Source of the DNA: Datnioides undecimradiatus
Lineage: Eukaryota; Chordata; Actinopteri; Lobotiformes; Datnioididae
Assembly: GCA_008933995.1 (NCBI GenBank)
Contig: WARS01000026.1
Location: 5,966,501-6,030,500, forward strand
DNA length: 64,000 nt
Direction: 5' to 3'
This document shows positions 22,798 through 35,155 of this stretch, piece by piece. Both the position numbers and the translations under genes were made by a program. Numbering within the stretch: the first letter of the stretch is position 1; the number at the start of each line of letters is the position of its first letter. The notes beneath the pieces are model-generated. The model had not been told where the DNA came from. It searched no databases and saw only the letters and a list, made by a program, of their open reading frames with translations.

Positions 22798-22940
22798 AAC
22801 ATGTCAGTTTATATTGATGTTAGTCGATCAAATGATTTTAAGTCATTTTTCAAGCAAAAACACCAAACATCTTTTGGGTCTAACTGCTCCAATGTAAGAA
22901 TATTTGCTTTTTCCCTAGTTTTTGAAAATTGCCTTCGAAC
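22798..22940 (+). repeat. Dispersed repeat family R2 ('ATCGATTA' type), copy 1
   Basis: TTAGTCGATCAAATGATTTT, TTCAAGCAAAAACACCAAAC, TAACTGCTCCAATGTAAG and AATATTTGCTTTTTCCC follow a fish repeat with the order 'ATCGATTAG... CAAAAATGCCAAA... CTCAAATGTGAATATTTGCTGGTTTT'. Confidence 0.6.
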
Positions 22941-25900
22941 CTAGAAAGTTGATCATATAAGTGTTTTAGTACAAGTTCAAACAAATCTCTAACCTCAAAC
23001 ATTTAAACTGAACTGACTACAATGAATCATTATTGTAAGTGAATGATTCAGTAGCTATTAGCAGTGGAGCTCTGCACAGCTGTGGCTGAGAGTGTGAACA
23101 TAATGTGATGCACAGTAATGTGTGGTACTTCCTTGTTAAAAGCTGACTGAAACATTTCAAAACCCACAGAAACAATTGTAATGTTAGAACTTTGGTGGAA
23201 ATACTAAGCCGCTGAACGATTAACCACATGTGCAAAGCTTGTAGTAGCTGACGCGACAGCCTGAACCATCAACATAGTTAATATATATCTGGACTCAGAG
23301 CAGAACGATGATAAACAATGATGTGCTCACTTAATATCGAACAAAGTGAAGTACATTTGAAAGGTGATGCCACTGCTTAGCTCTGGGAAAAAAGTGAACA
23401 AATTACAAAGTCAGTGACCACAAATCTTTAAAGAGGAGGGAGCGATTTATGATTGTACCTCTGTGATTTGTATTTTTATGATCGTTTATAGACAAAAGAA
23501 TTACTCAAGAGAGTAGCTGGTCATTGTAAGTAATAGCCTTAATTTATATACTGGAAGTTCATGGGATAACAGCAGCATACAGTTTTATGCATTTTGAACC
23601 CTGGATGTTTTGGCTCATTTTACTTGCTATTCAGTTATCTTATTGCATTGTCACCTGTCTTTGCAAGTCTCTTATTGTTTTAACCTTGTAAATAAGTACG
23701 GCTGCTGGGAAATGGCATCATCTGGCAGGTCAGTGGGGCTCTGCGTGTTCTGGGACAGTTTTTATGGAAACAAAAATGTGCATGATCTAAAATGTTTGGA
23801 TTCTCTGCCGTTGCTTATTTGATTTTCATTGGTGATGAGTAGACCTGCGTATTGAACAAGCTTGTCGAGTGATGCACAAATGAGGTATGATGTTACCATG
23901 GAGTCAGCAAGTTATTCCTATTTGCATTTATATTTCGCCGAGATACGACTCTGACAAGAAGTGATGTGATTTTTGATGAAAATGCTTCAGTCAGGGTGCT
24001 AAAGGCTAAACGCACACAAAAACACATGGCTTGCCTAGAGGAAACCTCTCATGTTACTCACTGGAGATTACTAACTGAAGTGGCCTATAAGGACCACGCA
24101 CACACACATACACACTGATACTCTCAGATACTATGAAACCAACACCTTCTACTGAGGAAAACACACACGCACACTTAAAAGCATTGAGTGTGACGGCCTC
24201 ACGTGCAACATTTTGTTTAAAATCAGTCATGTTAGGTTTAAAGAGATGCTGCTGCCAGTTGGGAACCTCAAGGACGTTCAATCTGTGCATGAAAATCCTC
24301 ATCCAGACCTGGGCTCATCCATGTGTGTCTGGGACTGCCAACACTGCCGGTTATAATTTAATGTAGAAAAAATGTGGTTGAGAGAGAGAGAAAGCAATGG
24401 AGCAGGGTAAAAGTATATTAGAGGAGTCAACAATCCACTTTCCCTTCTTTTTCTTTTTTCCATTTTAGAGGGACTGTGATCGCAGAGAAAGGGAAAGAGA
24501 TGATGATCAGTGATGTGAGTAGATGAGAGGCAGGAGGTAATGATTAGTGTTCAAGCTGCCCTTAGAAACTTCTGCCTCGGTTTAATGAATACTTAAAGAT
24601 GGGGAAAAGAGCCAAAGAGATGGTAAAAGGGCAGTGGTGTATCTGTATCTTCTCTCCCTGCCTTTCTTTTTTCCCTTCTTTGTCTCACCTTCTCTGACAG
24701 ATTAACACACAGGGCAAGAGTTTCCAAAGAACGGTGTAGGGATCACAATGGGATGTCCTCACTCATGGCTTCAGCCCTCACTGGTCTCATTCTGTAGACT
24801 CTCTTAAACTCCCCCAGTTCAGACCTATTTCTCTGCCCTAAATGCATAATTTTGTAAATGAAGCATCTGCTTGGGTGGTCCCAGAAGGCCAATGTGTATC
24901 AGTGTATCAGAGCACACACACACACACACACACAAAGCCAAACGCACCATTACTCAAAAATAGTTTTGCTAACAGTCCCCAAAAATATGTAGCACCTAGG
25001 AAGTATCTTTTAGGGAAATGACATTTTTTTTCAGTCTTTCACCTTCACATGTTAGCTTTTGTGATTTTTGTGTCTCTGATGACTGCTAAATAATAAAAAC
25101 AGTGGAGTGTTAGATATAATCTGATAACAAATGTTGATTCCTGCCTGCAAGATGAATAATGACATTAAGAAGGTGGGTTGCTGTGCGAACAGAAACAAAG
25201 CCTGTATTTAGGTTCTCGCCTGAATTAGGACAGACCTTTATCAAGAGCACATTTGCTCTGTGCAAGTCTGGTCTCGGAGCCATACAGATAAACAACACAT
25301 CGGAAGCTTTAAGGAAAATAATAAACAGTAAATACTGCAGAGAACAGTGAAGAAAGAGTTGTCGATATTTATCCGTTTCAAGATCACCATTAGGGTGGAG
25401 TCGCTGTCTCTATAGTAACATAAACCTTGGTGTATTGACATGACAGCAGAAATTATATTCAATAACAGAGAATTGCATTGAATTGCACTGCTGTAAAAAA
25501 CATGTCTGTTATATTGTAAACACTACGTTTAAAGTATTCATCTTTACACAGCATGTTAAAACTTAAAAATAACAGGATAATCTGAACAGTGTCTCTATAA
25601 ATAATAGTTGCTATGAAGCTTCATGACTGAGCAATGATATCAGTAACTTGAGGTGTTAGACGCTCGTTAGTGGGGATGTTGGCTGCATGGATGCACAGAT
25701 GCATCTACTTCGGTCAACTGATGGATTATAATGAAGTCTTGCAGGGATGTTCGCAACATTTCTTGATAACAAAAAGCAACAAAAAGAATAAAGCAGAGGG
25801 TCTCATGCATTACCCAAAGTTCACCCCTTTTCTTTTCTTTGTCTCTCGTCCCCAGATCTTTCCCGGTTGCTTTCCTATTTCACCTCACAGCCTGGTACAC

Positions 25901-25958
25901 ATAACTTATGCATGCTGTTTTCATACAGGTTGCCATGATTTTCTGTAGGCCTGTGTGA
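22941..25958. other. Unassigned non-coding sequence
   Basis: No coding exon supported. Frames at 24054-24302 and 24133-24366 overlap antisense and lack domains. A (CA)11 array lies at 24913-24934. Confidence 0.5.
24913..24934. repeat. (CA)11 microsatellite
   Basis: Perfect CA array. Confidence 0.95.
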
Positions 25959-26006
25959 GTGTGTGTGTGTGTGTGTGTGTCTGTGTGTGTGTGTGTGTGT
26001 GTGTGT
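25959..26006. repeat. (GT)n microsatellite, one CT interruption
   Basis: Two GT blocks separated by one CT step. Confidence 0.95.
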
Positions 26007-26154
26007 TGTGTTTGCCAACCAGCAGCCACAGATAGCAGCAGAGCAGTAATGGTGTATAACTCATCCTAATGATGCAACAGTGAAGCAGCAGCTAAGGTCA
26101 ACACGAGACACTGTGGTGGAAGGTGAACAGCCCAGACGCCTCACACACAGGCAG

Positions 26155-26177
26155 GCACACACACACACACACACACA
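26155..26177. repeat. (CA)11 microsatellite
   Basis: CA array about 150 bp from the preceding GT array, in opposite orientation. Confidence 0.95.
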
Positions 26178-28056
26178 TGCAAAGACACGCGCACACACAG
26201 ACACATGGACAGACTCATGAATGAATCAATCCAGCAAACACACCTGCAGGCCCATAAACATGTAGCCTGCCAATCTCTATATCACTTCCCATCCACTCTC
26301 TCCCATGTTTGCTTGCAGCCCATTATTTTTGCGCCTGTCCTTTTTCTTTTCTCCATCCCTCCACCCGTGCTTCTCTCTTCCCTCCAGCCTTCATCCCTCA
26401 TCTTCTCCTCCCTCCCTCCATCCCTTTGTCTCATGGTGATACTGTTGGAGGTCAGTCGACGCCCTGAGGAAGAGGGCTGATGAATAGATCCATGATCACT
26501 GGCTGTAATTACAGTGTCAAATGAACTGTTAGCTGTCCACTATGTGGAGGTTCAGTGTGCGTGTGTGTCTGCGTGTGTTATTTCCTAATGTGCTAGTCAG
26601 CTCCCCACAGATGCAGTTGCCATATCAGCACACACAACAACAGATGGGCTCGAGTTTCACACACACACATACACACATGCAAATCCACACACAGGCATGC
26701 AAAACCACTGTCTCACGTATCATTTATCATGGTCTGCAATGACAAAAAATAAAAGTAGCACGTCCAATTAGAATATTTATAACTGCAGTTGTGTTTGTGT
26801 GCATGAATGGAGAGCATGATGCTTTTGTCCTCATCCCAATCAGACCATATCTCTACAGGGTCATATGGGAACAGGCAGGTTAGCATCTAAACATTCAACC
26901 ACAATACATCCTGTCATAGCAAATTTGACTCAGCAGGACCCTCTTTACACCGCCAGTTAGTCTGGCAGATGTGAAGTTTTGGCACACACAATCACACACA
27001 CACCAAAACTCCCATCACAAGTTATTGCCAACAGATCAGGGTGAGCTATTGACTTGTCCACACATCCCTCCACCAGACATGATAATGGAGAAGTGAAGCC
27101 GCTGGGGCAGGCAGATCAGCAGCTGGGCTGGCAAGAATCAGAGGCAGACAGACGGACAAACAGAGAGTTTAGTTTTCCCGGTGGCTGGAATTATGTCTCT
27201 TTTTGTTTCCCTCTAACTGGCAGAGGGGAAAAAGAAAGAAATCAGTCGACCAAGAGGCTCCTGAAAGTGTTCCAATCCACTTTCTGTTATCATTCAAATT
27301 AGAAGTTATTCACATACAGCAAAGCTTAGGGTTCAGGCTGACATAAGGCTTGTAACCACTTAAAATAATTGAGTTTTTGGACATACAATGTTGGTTGAAT
27401 TGATTAAATAATTAAACATATATTAATCTAAAATACCATGTAATTTAATATAGTGAGCTTGATAACTAATAGTTGCCCATGAAACACATCTGACAGTTCC
27501 AGTTAAACATCCCTGTTCATTTGTACTTGTGTTTTTGGACACCTGGTGAATATTAATCCAATATGCACTCTTTTTTTTAGCTCTGTTTTGGTCTCCACCA
27601 ACTCCCAAGGGGAATATAAAGCTTTTTAGCATCAAATGCCCTGTTGAACAGCTAGCTGAAAGAGCTTTTTCACCAAAAACAGCTGCCTGCTGTGTCAAAG
27701 AATTATGCTACGAAGCTGAAACTCATTATAAAGCTCAGACTCTTTACTGCGAGCAAACCCTTTTACACTGTCACATTGTTTTTGCATTGCCATGTATACA
27801 TTGTTATTATAAAAATATTGATTGTGGTTTCCTAAAACACTGCCGTCTGCCAGTTTGTGCGCATTAGAAGCAGAATGAGGAGGCATAGAGAGAGTTGGAC
27901 TATTTCTGCGTCTGAGTTTGAGGGTGATTTGATTTTCTTCATCCTGTTCTGTCTGGGCAGACATTTTCCTGCACTGTCACTGTAAGTTGAGTAAATCATT
28001 TATACTGCTCGGCCTCATGCAACCATATGCCTGCAAGACAAACACACACAAACACA

Positions 28057-28065
<9 letters not shown>
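26178..28065. other. Unassigned non-coding sequence
   Basis: A 12-bp palindromic homeodomain site, CTGTAATTACAG, lies at 26503-26514 within a short repeat-free stretch (about 26460-26535). Frames at 27054-27302, 27423-27698 and 27695-27964 show no domain. Confidence 0.5.
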
Positions 28066-28087
<22 letters not shown>

Positions 28088-28098
28088 GCACACACACT
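28066..28098. repeat. (CA)n microsatellite
   Basis: CA array with one CG step. Confidence 0.95.
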
Positions 28099-28235
28099 TC
28101 AACATGCAATCCACTGTTTCCATGGATGCGTTATATGCACAAGAAGAAAACATTTACATTGCTAAAGCGAGGCACCTAATCAAATTCAGAGCTACATCTA
28201 GAGGAAGAGGAAACATGGATACAAATTCATGCCAT

Positions 28236-28333
28236 GTGTATGTGTGTGTGTGTCAGAAAGAAAGACAGAACAAGGAGAGAGAGAGAAAAAGTGTGTGTGT
28301 GTGTCTGTGTGTGTGTGTGTGTGTCTGTGTGTC
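28236..28333. repeat. Compound (GT)n-(GA)n-(GT)n repeat
   Basis: GT block, a GA-rich purine block, then GT blocks with CT interruptions. False frames on both strands run through it. Confidence 0.9.
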
Positions 28334-29200
28334 TAGTTGGTATTCCAAGGTGGCTTGTTGTGAGTGTGGTTTCCCACAATTCTTATCAGAGTTGTGATCA
28401 CAGAAAACTGGTCTCCTCAAATGGAACACATCCCTCCCTTGCACTATCAGGGACGCACACACACATTCACAGACACACAGTCATCCCTGTGTTTCTCTGC
28501 TCGTGATTCCCCTCCTCGAGTCTAATTCAATCTTCAACGTATAACCCCTTGCCGAAACACGCACACCAAACACGAATGCAATTTGGAACAATCTGAGGTG
28601 AGTACGTCTGTCTTATGAATCCATGAGAGTGTCTCCTATGGAAGTCCTGCTCAGAAGCAGCAGAGGCATTCTGCCTGGGGCGGGATAAAACAATTACTGG
28701 CTTAGAAAAATTGAAAACAAAGAAGAAAAAGATTCTCCAACAAATACAAAAAGGAAGAAGAAGACATTTAATATTCAGTGGGAGAAGTACAGAGGTCGAC
28801 ATTTTGTGGATTGGTGGTGGTGTGGGGGACAAAGGTGGTGGTGGTGGGGGCAAAGCAAATGGCTGCCAGGTTGTACTTAAGTTAGCTCCTTTCACCCTGC
28901 AGTTTACTTCCTGAGATTGAAATGCTCAAGAAATGGTCTAATTGACAAGCCAGTGATGTCGTATAGTAACTCAAAGTACATAAGCGCTCACATTAAAGCA
29001 AAGCAGCGCTTTGGCAGCAGTGAGGTATTTCTGCATGCTGATATGCTGAGGATGCAGCATCACACGGGGCGGTTCATGCAGAGGTAAAAAAGTGACAAGG
29101 AAAAATACTGAGATAAGAAGAATCTTGTTCAAAATCTGGCTTTGCTTCATTCTGGGAAATGTGTCCCAGTTAGCATCCTGCTGCTCCGTGTACACAAGTG

Positions 29201-29203
<3 letters not shown>
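28334..29203. other. Unassigned sequence with a G-rich patch
   Basis: The stretch 28810-28855 is a run of GGTGGTGG/GGGGG steps (GTGGTGGTGTGGGGG), a G-quadruplex candidate on the plus strand. No exon is supported. Confidence 0.45.

Positions 29204-29244
<41 letters not shown>
29204..29244. repeat. (CA)n microsatellite
   Basis: About 20 CA units with one CG step at the left end. Confidence 0.95.
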
Positions 29245-29247
<3 letters not shown>

Positions 29248-29466
29248 GCAGCATGCACACTCACACATACACACACATTCCTATGCCACTAATGAACAGG
29301 CTGCTTTCTCACTCGGGATTTCTCTCCCTATATGTTTCTTTCTCTCCAGCTTCACTTCATCCCTCCATCCCTCCTCCACTTCTCTCTGTATTCTCATGAC
29401 AGCTTCTCCTCTCCAGGGTTTAGACGTTTGACGTGTGTCACTCATACATACTGAGACTGGCAAGTT

Positions 29467-29597
29467 GTGAACCCAAACACATACACACATACACACACAC
29501 GTGTGTGCAAATAACACACAAAATTACAAAGCATCTTTCCCAAAAAAAAACAAGCCATCTCAAATGTAATCAAACACACACACACACAAACACACAC
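29467..29597. repeat. Scattered CA/GT short arrays
   Basis: Interrupted ACACAT/ACACAC runs ending in ACGTGTGTG (29467-29508), and a second CA run at 29574-29597. Confidence 0.85.
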
Positions 29598-29639
29598 CTG
29601 TGATCTGAGGTAGTCTTCAGTCAGTGAATACATTAGCAC

Positions 29640-29990
29640 AAGACAGTGTGACACCTCTTGTAAGTGACTGTGTTGTCATCTGCAAATTGGATGAACAAAT
29701 AAATCTGTAATTCTCAAACATCACAGGCTATTTGAAATGCGTTAATCCCCCGATCTGTAATGTATTCATGTTATTCATCTTCACGCTTGACATACACAAC
29801 CCCTCTTATTCAAATATTTGTTTTCACATCGTTTTAATCAAATTTGCATGGACTGATTTTCAGCATGTTTAAAGCATTGAGTCTCCTGCCTATAGATAGC
29901 TCGGTAATCTGTTTGAAGACCCAGAGATACACTTAACGCAACGCTAGTTTTACATTGTATTGTGTGGTAATTGGAGCAACTAGTTATTTC
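29640..29990. promoter_or_regulatory. Candidate conserved non-coding element
   Basis: A repeat-free stretch holds GTCATCTGCAAATTGG, GGATGAACAAATAAATC, GCGTTAATCCCCCGATC (a TAATCC site as used by OTX/CRX/PITX proteins) and ATCAAATTTGCATGGAC (octamer-like). Site density and complexity make this one of the best enhancer candidates here. Conservation is untested. Confidence 0.28.
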
Positions 29991-31019
29991 TCATCTTTTG
30001 TTGCAGGTCACAGTTATGTTTCATCAAAGACTTACAGCTGTGAGCCACAGTGTCAAACAGCCCTACATTTTGAGGCAGAACTTCAATCAGTTCATTTTTA
30101 GGCAATCATATAAGCTGTTTTACTCGGAGGCGTTGTTCAAGCCAGGTTGAAAACCTTTGAAAATTATCTGGTGCATGCAGATGTGTGTTACAGAAATAGA
30201 GAGGAAATGGTGAGAAAAGACTGGATCATCATCGATGTCAGTTAACACAAAACACAAAGTAAAAACAGGTGCCAAAAGGGTTTATCTCATCTTTACCTCA
30301 GTGACTCTCTGAAATAGGGAACCCTAGGATGTATATGTTTACCTTTAACCACCTTCTGTTCAGCCTGCAGGATGCAAGCACTATTCAGAAGTTAAGAGCA
30401 TGTCATATGTGCAGTGATATTTAAAGTCTGGTGTTTTAGTTTATTATAGTCACTCTCAAAAAGGGAGGTGTAAAAATAATCCAGGTACAAGGCACAGCAG
30501 TCTCCCAACCTTCAAAGCAATCCGTCAGCCCGACAATGTTATAAATCCTTAAAATCATTTTCCAAAATCATTCCAAAGTATTTCCAGGATCTTTGTTGTG
30601 GCATTTTATTTGTACCTTCAGTTTTTTCTTTGTTTAAGTGTTAGGCCTTGTGCAGGGCAAACTAGCAGGATGTGACGTTCGTGTGATATAGAAGCTCCTT
30701 CCATGTTGTATGTTACGTGAAGCTAATAATTTGTGTATGAAATCATGTTTGAGACAGAAGTCTTCATTGTACTGGTCAGTATCAGCTGTGACAGCAGTGC
30801 TGGTATTGTTTTCACTTTATGAGTCTTTGTGTGTGTACTATTTTGTCATCATCTCATGCTAGTCCTCTAATTTGAAAAAGTGTTTTATGAAGGATGTTGT
30901 ATACACTGTGGAACTGCGGTGTCATGAAAAAAGAGGGTCCAGATACTGAAATAAACTCACTCTTTTTACCTCAGTGTATTTTGAGAAAAAAATAGTGAGC
31001 TCCCCAAACACAAAATGGG
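29991..31019. other. Unassigned non-coding sequence
   Basis: No simple repeat, no recognised family and no open frame of note over about 1 kb. Confidence 0.5.
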
Positions 31020-31500
31020 GCTCAGTGATTGGTTTTTAGGTAAGCACATTCAGAGCTCGCTCATATGTCTGTGTGGCAGATGATTGGTCAGCTGAACGTA
31101 CTGCTGCTCTCCTCCACTTACTGAGCACAGTCAGCTGGGAGAGTCACAGCCACACTGGTGCATTTTTACTGAGAAGCAGTGACGGTTCAGAGCCAGCGCA
31201 TACAGAGCTCCACAGAGTATGTGTCAGTCTTACTGCATCACTATCTGACGACTAGTTTGTTTTTGGCGGTGGATGTTAAAGGGTTACGCAGAGAAATAAC
31301 ACCATATGTGTTGTGTTTGTGCCGAAGGACCCACGTTAGAAACCAGACACCTAAAGGAATTCTCTGTGGTGCCAATAAATGATAGTGCTGCATTTGCCCC
31401 CTCACTGGTTTTACAATCTAGCAGCTGTAGTTAGCTGTAGGGTGCTATCTCACAGACAAGGCTACATGAAAAACACCAGCGGACAAACAATTAAGCGATC
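31020..31500. other. Unassigned segment, possible unrecognised repeat
   Basis: A more GC-rich, CpG-containing stretch with TTTTTGGCGGTGGATG, GGGTTACGCAGAG and CCGAAGGACCCACGTTAG. The plus frames 31073-31255 and 31179-31382 overlap without domains. The texture resembles a dispersed element inserted in AT-rich DNA, but I cannot name it. Confidence 0.3.
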
Positions 31501-31840
31501 ACAGAGATATAAGAATTACAAGAGCAGTCTGTTATTCAGCTGACAAAAAGCCTTTGGATATAGTATGGAGGATTTTTACACAGTGGAAGAGAGCTTGTGG
31601 TCTTTGTGTGTGTAGGTGTGTGTGTTTAGCGGTTGGTGGGTCAATGATTGAACCTGATTCCTGGTGAACTTACCAACTAACTTGACACACATACACACAC
31701 AGTGTCTGCACTCCCATTCACACCACCTGATTATGCCTGATTACAGTCTGCTGTCTTCTGGGTGTGACAGCGATTCAGATGTACAACTCAGCAGACACAC
31801 CAGCCCACCAGCAGCACAGCCCCTTCTGCACACACATACG

Positions 31841-31845
<5 letters not shown>

Positions 31846-31871
<26 letters not shown>
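31846..31871. repeat. (CA)13 microsatellite
   Basis: Perfect CA array. Confidence 0.95.
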
Positions 31872-31872
<1 letters not shown>

Positions 31873-32019
31873 TCCAGTGTCCCACCGCCCCTGAGAGCAT
31901 ATTGCCAAAATAAACAGCATCAGCCCTGTCAACACAGAAATCTCTCACTGCGAGCAAGAGACTCAGACATACACCTGGTCGTCACACACACCTACACAAA
32001 CATAAATCCATGAGTGCGT

Positions 32020-32079
<60 letters not shown>
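32020..32079. repeat. (CA)30 microsatellite
   Basis: Uninterrupted CA array of 30 units, one of the longest in the window and a likely polymorphic locus. Confidence 0.97.
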
Positions 32080-32081
<2 letters not shown>

Positions 32082-32181
32082 TAAACACATCTGGCAATCA
32101 GAGATGTGCAGAAACTCACACAGCAGGGAGAACAGGATCAGTGGGGTATTGATATTACAAACACACATGCAGATACCTGGT

Positions 32182-32221
32182 CTCTCTCTGTCTCTCTCTC
32201 AAACACACACACACACACACC
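32182..32221. repeat. (CT)n then (CA)9 short arrays
   Basis: CTCTCTCTGTCTCTCTCTC followed by a CA array. Confidence 0.9.
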
Positions 32222-32560
32222 ACCCCTGACAGAGATTCAGACTGTTACTGACAGGCTGGAGGACAAGTGATTTCCTGGCAGCCATCGTCTCCTTGCCTCT
32301 TAATCCAAGCTGTGGGAGGCAGGCAGTGTTGACATCTGAGACCAGTGTATGGGATCCTCTCATATCTGACCTTTAACACAGCCAGACCAGAGCAGGTAAA
32401 GGTCTACAGCTCCCCAGTGACTTGCATAGATTTGATACTGCACACAAGAGCAAAAGCAGGAGAGAAGGAGAGAGAGAGCGAGCGAGAGAGAAAAGGGATA
32501 GCGCTCTGGAAAAAAAAAGCCCATGAATAAAAACCTATTAGCTACAAAGTAAAGTACATC

Positions 32561-32790
32561 CCTCACTCTTTCTTTTCAAGATCTCATTCAAATTCCAATT
32601 TTTATCAATAGAGCTTTGTGCCCATGAGACGATATTAGCAAAAGCTTTAAACTGTATGACACTCTCTCAGCATCAGCATATTCAATGGACTATTTTCTTT
32701 ATCTCTGGTTTGAATTTATATCCATAAACACAGAATAAGGTCCTCAAAGGGTTTGAATAGGTTGCTTTGCTCTGGGTCACATTTAAAGCC
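32561..32790. promoter_or_regulatory. Candidate conserved non-coding element
   Basis: ATTCAAATTCCAATTTTTAT, TTTTATCAATAGAGC, GAGACGATATTAGCAAAAGC and AGCATATTCAATGG form a repeat-free stretch immediately downstream of a GA/A-rich patch. Judged on composition only. Confidence 0.22.
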
Positions 32791-33134
32791 ACAACACAAT
32801 ATGTGATTGCATCATTCACACAGCATCATTGTGAAAATAAGCCTAGCAAACCTATGAGGTACATTCATGTTGGACAGTGCAGAACAAGCAGTATACGTCC
32901 ATGCTGACAAAGCTACAGTACAGTGAAACTGTAGCTAGTGACGCTTCAAGCTACTCTTCATTAGAAATAGCCACAGAAACAATGCACTTTAGTTGAAAGT
33001 GACAGTACAAGCTGCTCAGACAAAGCAGCCTTGTAACAATGAAGCTATTTCACATCAAGTAACATCTGTTGGTAACTAATATATAGCAATGAACAAATGT
33101 GCTTATTACTTTGTGGTGCAGTTATTTCCAATGC
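32791..33134. other. Unassigned sequence
   Basis: A short hairpin GCTACAGT...ACTGTAGC lies at about 32910-32933. Nothing else is seen. Confidence 0.45.
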
Positions 33135-33540
33135 CAACATCAAAGGAATAGTTCAACATTTTGGTAAACACACCTGTGATCTCTGTGCTGAGAGGTCGAG
33201 GGGAATGGATATCCGAAGAATATCAACACCACTCTGAAATCTGTGTTTTAAAAGTGAGGTTTAATGTTTTCCCTGGAGTCTCGTGAGAGACTGGAGATTA
33301 AACAAACAAGCTATGACATGTGAGTTAGTGAATTCAGGACATGAATTTTGTTACCTTGGGACAGAGACAGACTAACTGTTTCCTGTTTCCAGCCTCTGTG
33401 CTAAACTAAGCTTACTGTCTTCTGGCAGTAGCTACATGCTTGCCATATACACATGAGGGTAGCATCCATCTGACCTGATCTAACCCTCCACCAGAGGGTA
33501 AAAAAACGGTTTATTCCCAGAATGTCAATCAGTTTCTCAA
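33135..33540. repeat. Fold-back dispersed repeat (MITE-like)
   Basis: The left end, GGAATAGTTCAACATTTTGG, and the right end, which reads in reverse complement as ACTGATTGACATTCTGGG, are imperfect inverted arms. Internal phrases (AACAAACAAGCTATGAC, CTAAACTAAGCTTACTG, ATGAGGGTAGCATCCATC) match a very common fish repeat whose consensus also starts and ends with 'TTCAACATTTTGGGAAA' in opposite orientations. The copy is old and non-coding. Its transposase family is not known to me. Confidence 0.65.
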
Positions 33541-33759
33541 ACTACACTTTAACCTTTCTATATTGCCATGCATGTATATTGTAGAAATACATGTTTGCAT
33601 CCAGTATCAAAAGCATGTGATTGAATGTAATCCGGGATTATGACGAATTGTACAATATCTTCCTGTCTAGAAATAGGATTGCAATAAGACTTTAGTCTGG
33701 GAAAGTTGCTTTGATGTGGCATGGGATTATGGCAAGCGTTAATCATCGGGCAGCTTCAC

Positions 33760-34030
33760 CAAACGACCTCCCACATCCACAGCTCACCCCAGCCAGGAGA
33801 GCAGAGATAAGGGCAGGCTTTGACCTGCCACCCGTACCCACGACACCTGCTACATGGGTCAATCAGCCAGGGGTGCCACGTCTGTCAGGGCCAGGGTGAG
33901 CTGGGTAGCTGGTCACCAAGCAGTTTAATCTCCAACAGATTCCCACCACCTGGCTCCGCTGGCACCACACCAAGCCCTGCGGCCCTCCAATCTGGCAACA
34001 CCTACTGTCATGTTACAGTGGGTTCAACAG
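33760..34030. other. GC-rich patch of unknown origin
   Basis: CCAGCCAGGAGAGCAGAG, GACCTGCCACCCGTACCC, CAGCCAGGGGTGCCACG and CACCTGGCTCCGCTGGCACC form a 270-bp GC-rich island in AT-rich DNA, directly followed by a GGAT array. Two plus frames (33711-33899, 33820-34056) cross it in different phases, so a single real exon is unlikely. It could be a fragment of a transposon or a relocated piece of another locus. Confidence 0.35.
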
Positions 34031-34043
34031 GAGCTCAACTGGA

Positions 34044-34098
34044 AATAGATGGATGAATGGATAGATGGATGAATGGATGAGTGCATGGAAGGATGGTT
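34044..34098. repeat. (GGAT)n microsatellite
   Basis: Imperfect GATG/GGAT tetranucleotide array (ATGGATGAATGGATAGATGG). In fish, such arrays often mark the 3' end of a retroposon. Confidence 0.9.
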
Positions 34099-35059
34099 GG
34101 AGCACATAAGTGTAGGTCAGGCATGGAGTCTGTTTTTGAATCTCCATTTCTTAAAGAAAACTGTTTGAACACACCATCTACTGTACCCCCCTGAACAGCC
34201 CTGGTGTGTACTGGACACAGTTGGAGCCACCCAGTTGGAGCCATGGGTGGCCCGCAGGCTATAGTGCTACATAAGTGTATGTGAATACATGAATGTTTGC
34301 CTCAGGGGAGGATTTGCTCTTGGGTCTTTGATTACCGGTTTTTTCAGGCTTTTCAAAATGACACAATTCTTAGATTCCCCTTCAGCAATACAGCTTGTGG
34401 CTTGCAGTTAAATCTCCCATCTGTTGGATGACGACTTAGCATTTTGGCTTGGCTGTCCACTTCTTTGTTATAAATGTGTACTGCAGAATTGTTTTATGTC
34501 TCTGAATGTGGAATGAGGTCAACCATTTATGGCTTTGTTCCAAACAGAGGCTGATGAAAAGAAAAGAAATGCCTTTCTTAGTTTTGTAGAATAATAAAGA
34601 GGATCATATTTTGTCTCAGAGGTATAACTGGCTGCACTGGATTGCGTAACCGTCCAGAATCTGTGACAAAATTTGGACGCAGCAGCTTCATTTCCCTATC
34701 CTCCAAATCCTTTGCTCAGCACATTATCAGCCTTTGTGCACACAGAAAAAACAAAGATCCAGATACTGCCCACATGCACAGACACACACATCTTTGCAAG
34801 AGATGTCACTAAAGGATGCATCTGTCTTCTGTGTTAACACACAGTTCCTGTGTATAGTTTACATCACTTCACATTTCTGCCAGTCAACCAGAACACAGGA
34901 AGTAATGTTGCATGCAGTCGAGCAAACAGTTAGCATGAATCAGTCAAATAGTGTACATCTGTTGTGTTGGTTGTGAGAACAAAGAGGAATCAAAATAAAA
35001 CTTCTTCCACTGTCAGCACACACTGACACACACATGCAGATATGGGTAAAAGCAGTTTG
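34099..35059. other. Unassigned non-coding sequence
   Basis: The frame 34734-34976 lacks a domain. No repeat is recognised. Confidence 0.45.
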
Positions 35060-35155
35060 ATTAGGGTTCAAACTAATAACTAATGGCTAGTTTCTTTATT
35101 GATCAGTCAAATATTATTTTAGTTCAGAAAACACAGACAATAGTGATATAGTATA
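35060..35155 (+). repeat. Dispersed repeat family R2, copy 2 (fragment)
   Basis: GGGTTCAAACTAATAACTAA, TTTATTGATCAGTCAAATAT and TTAGTTCAGAAAACACAGAC match the 'GGGCTGCAACTAATGATTATTTTCATTATCGATTA' end of the family. Confidence 0.5.
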
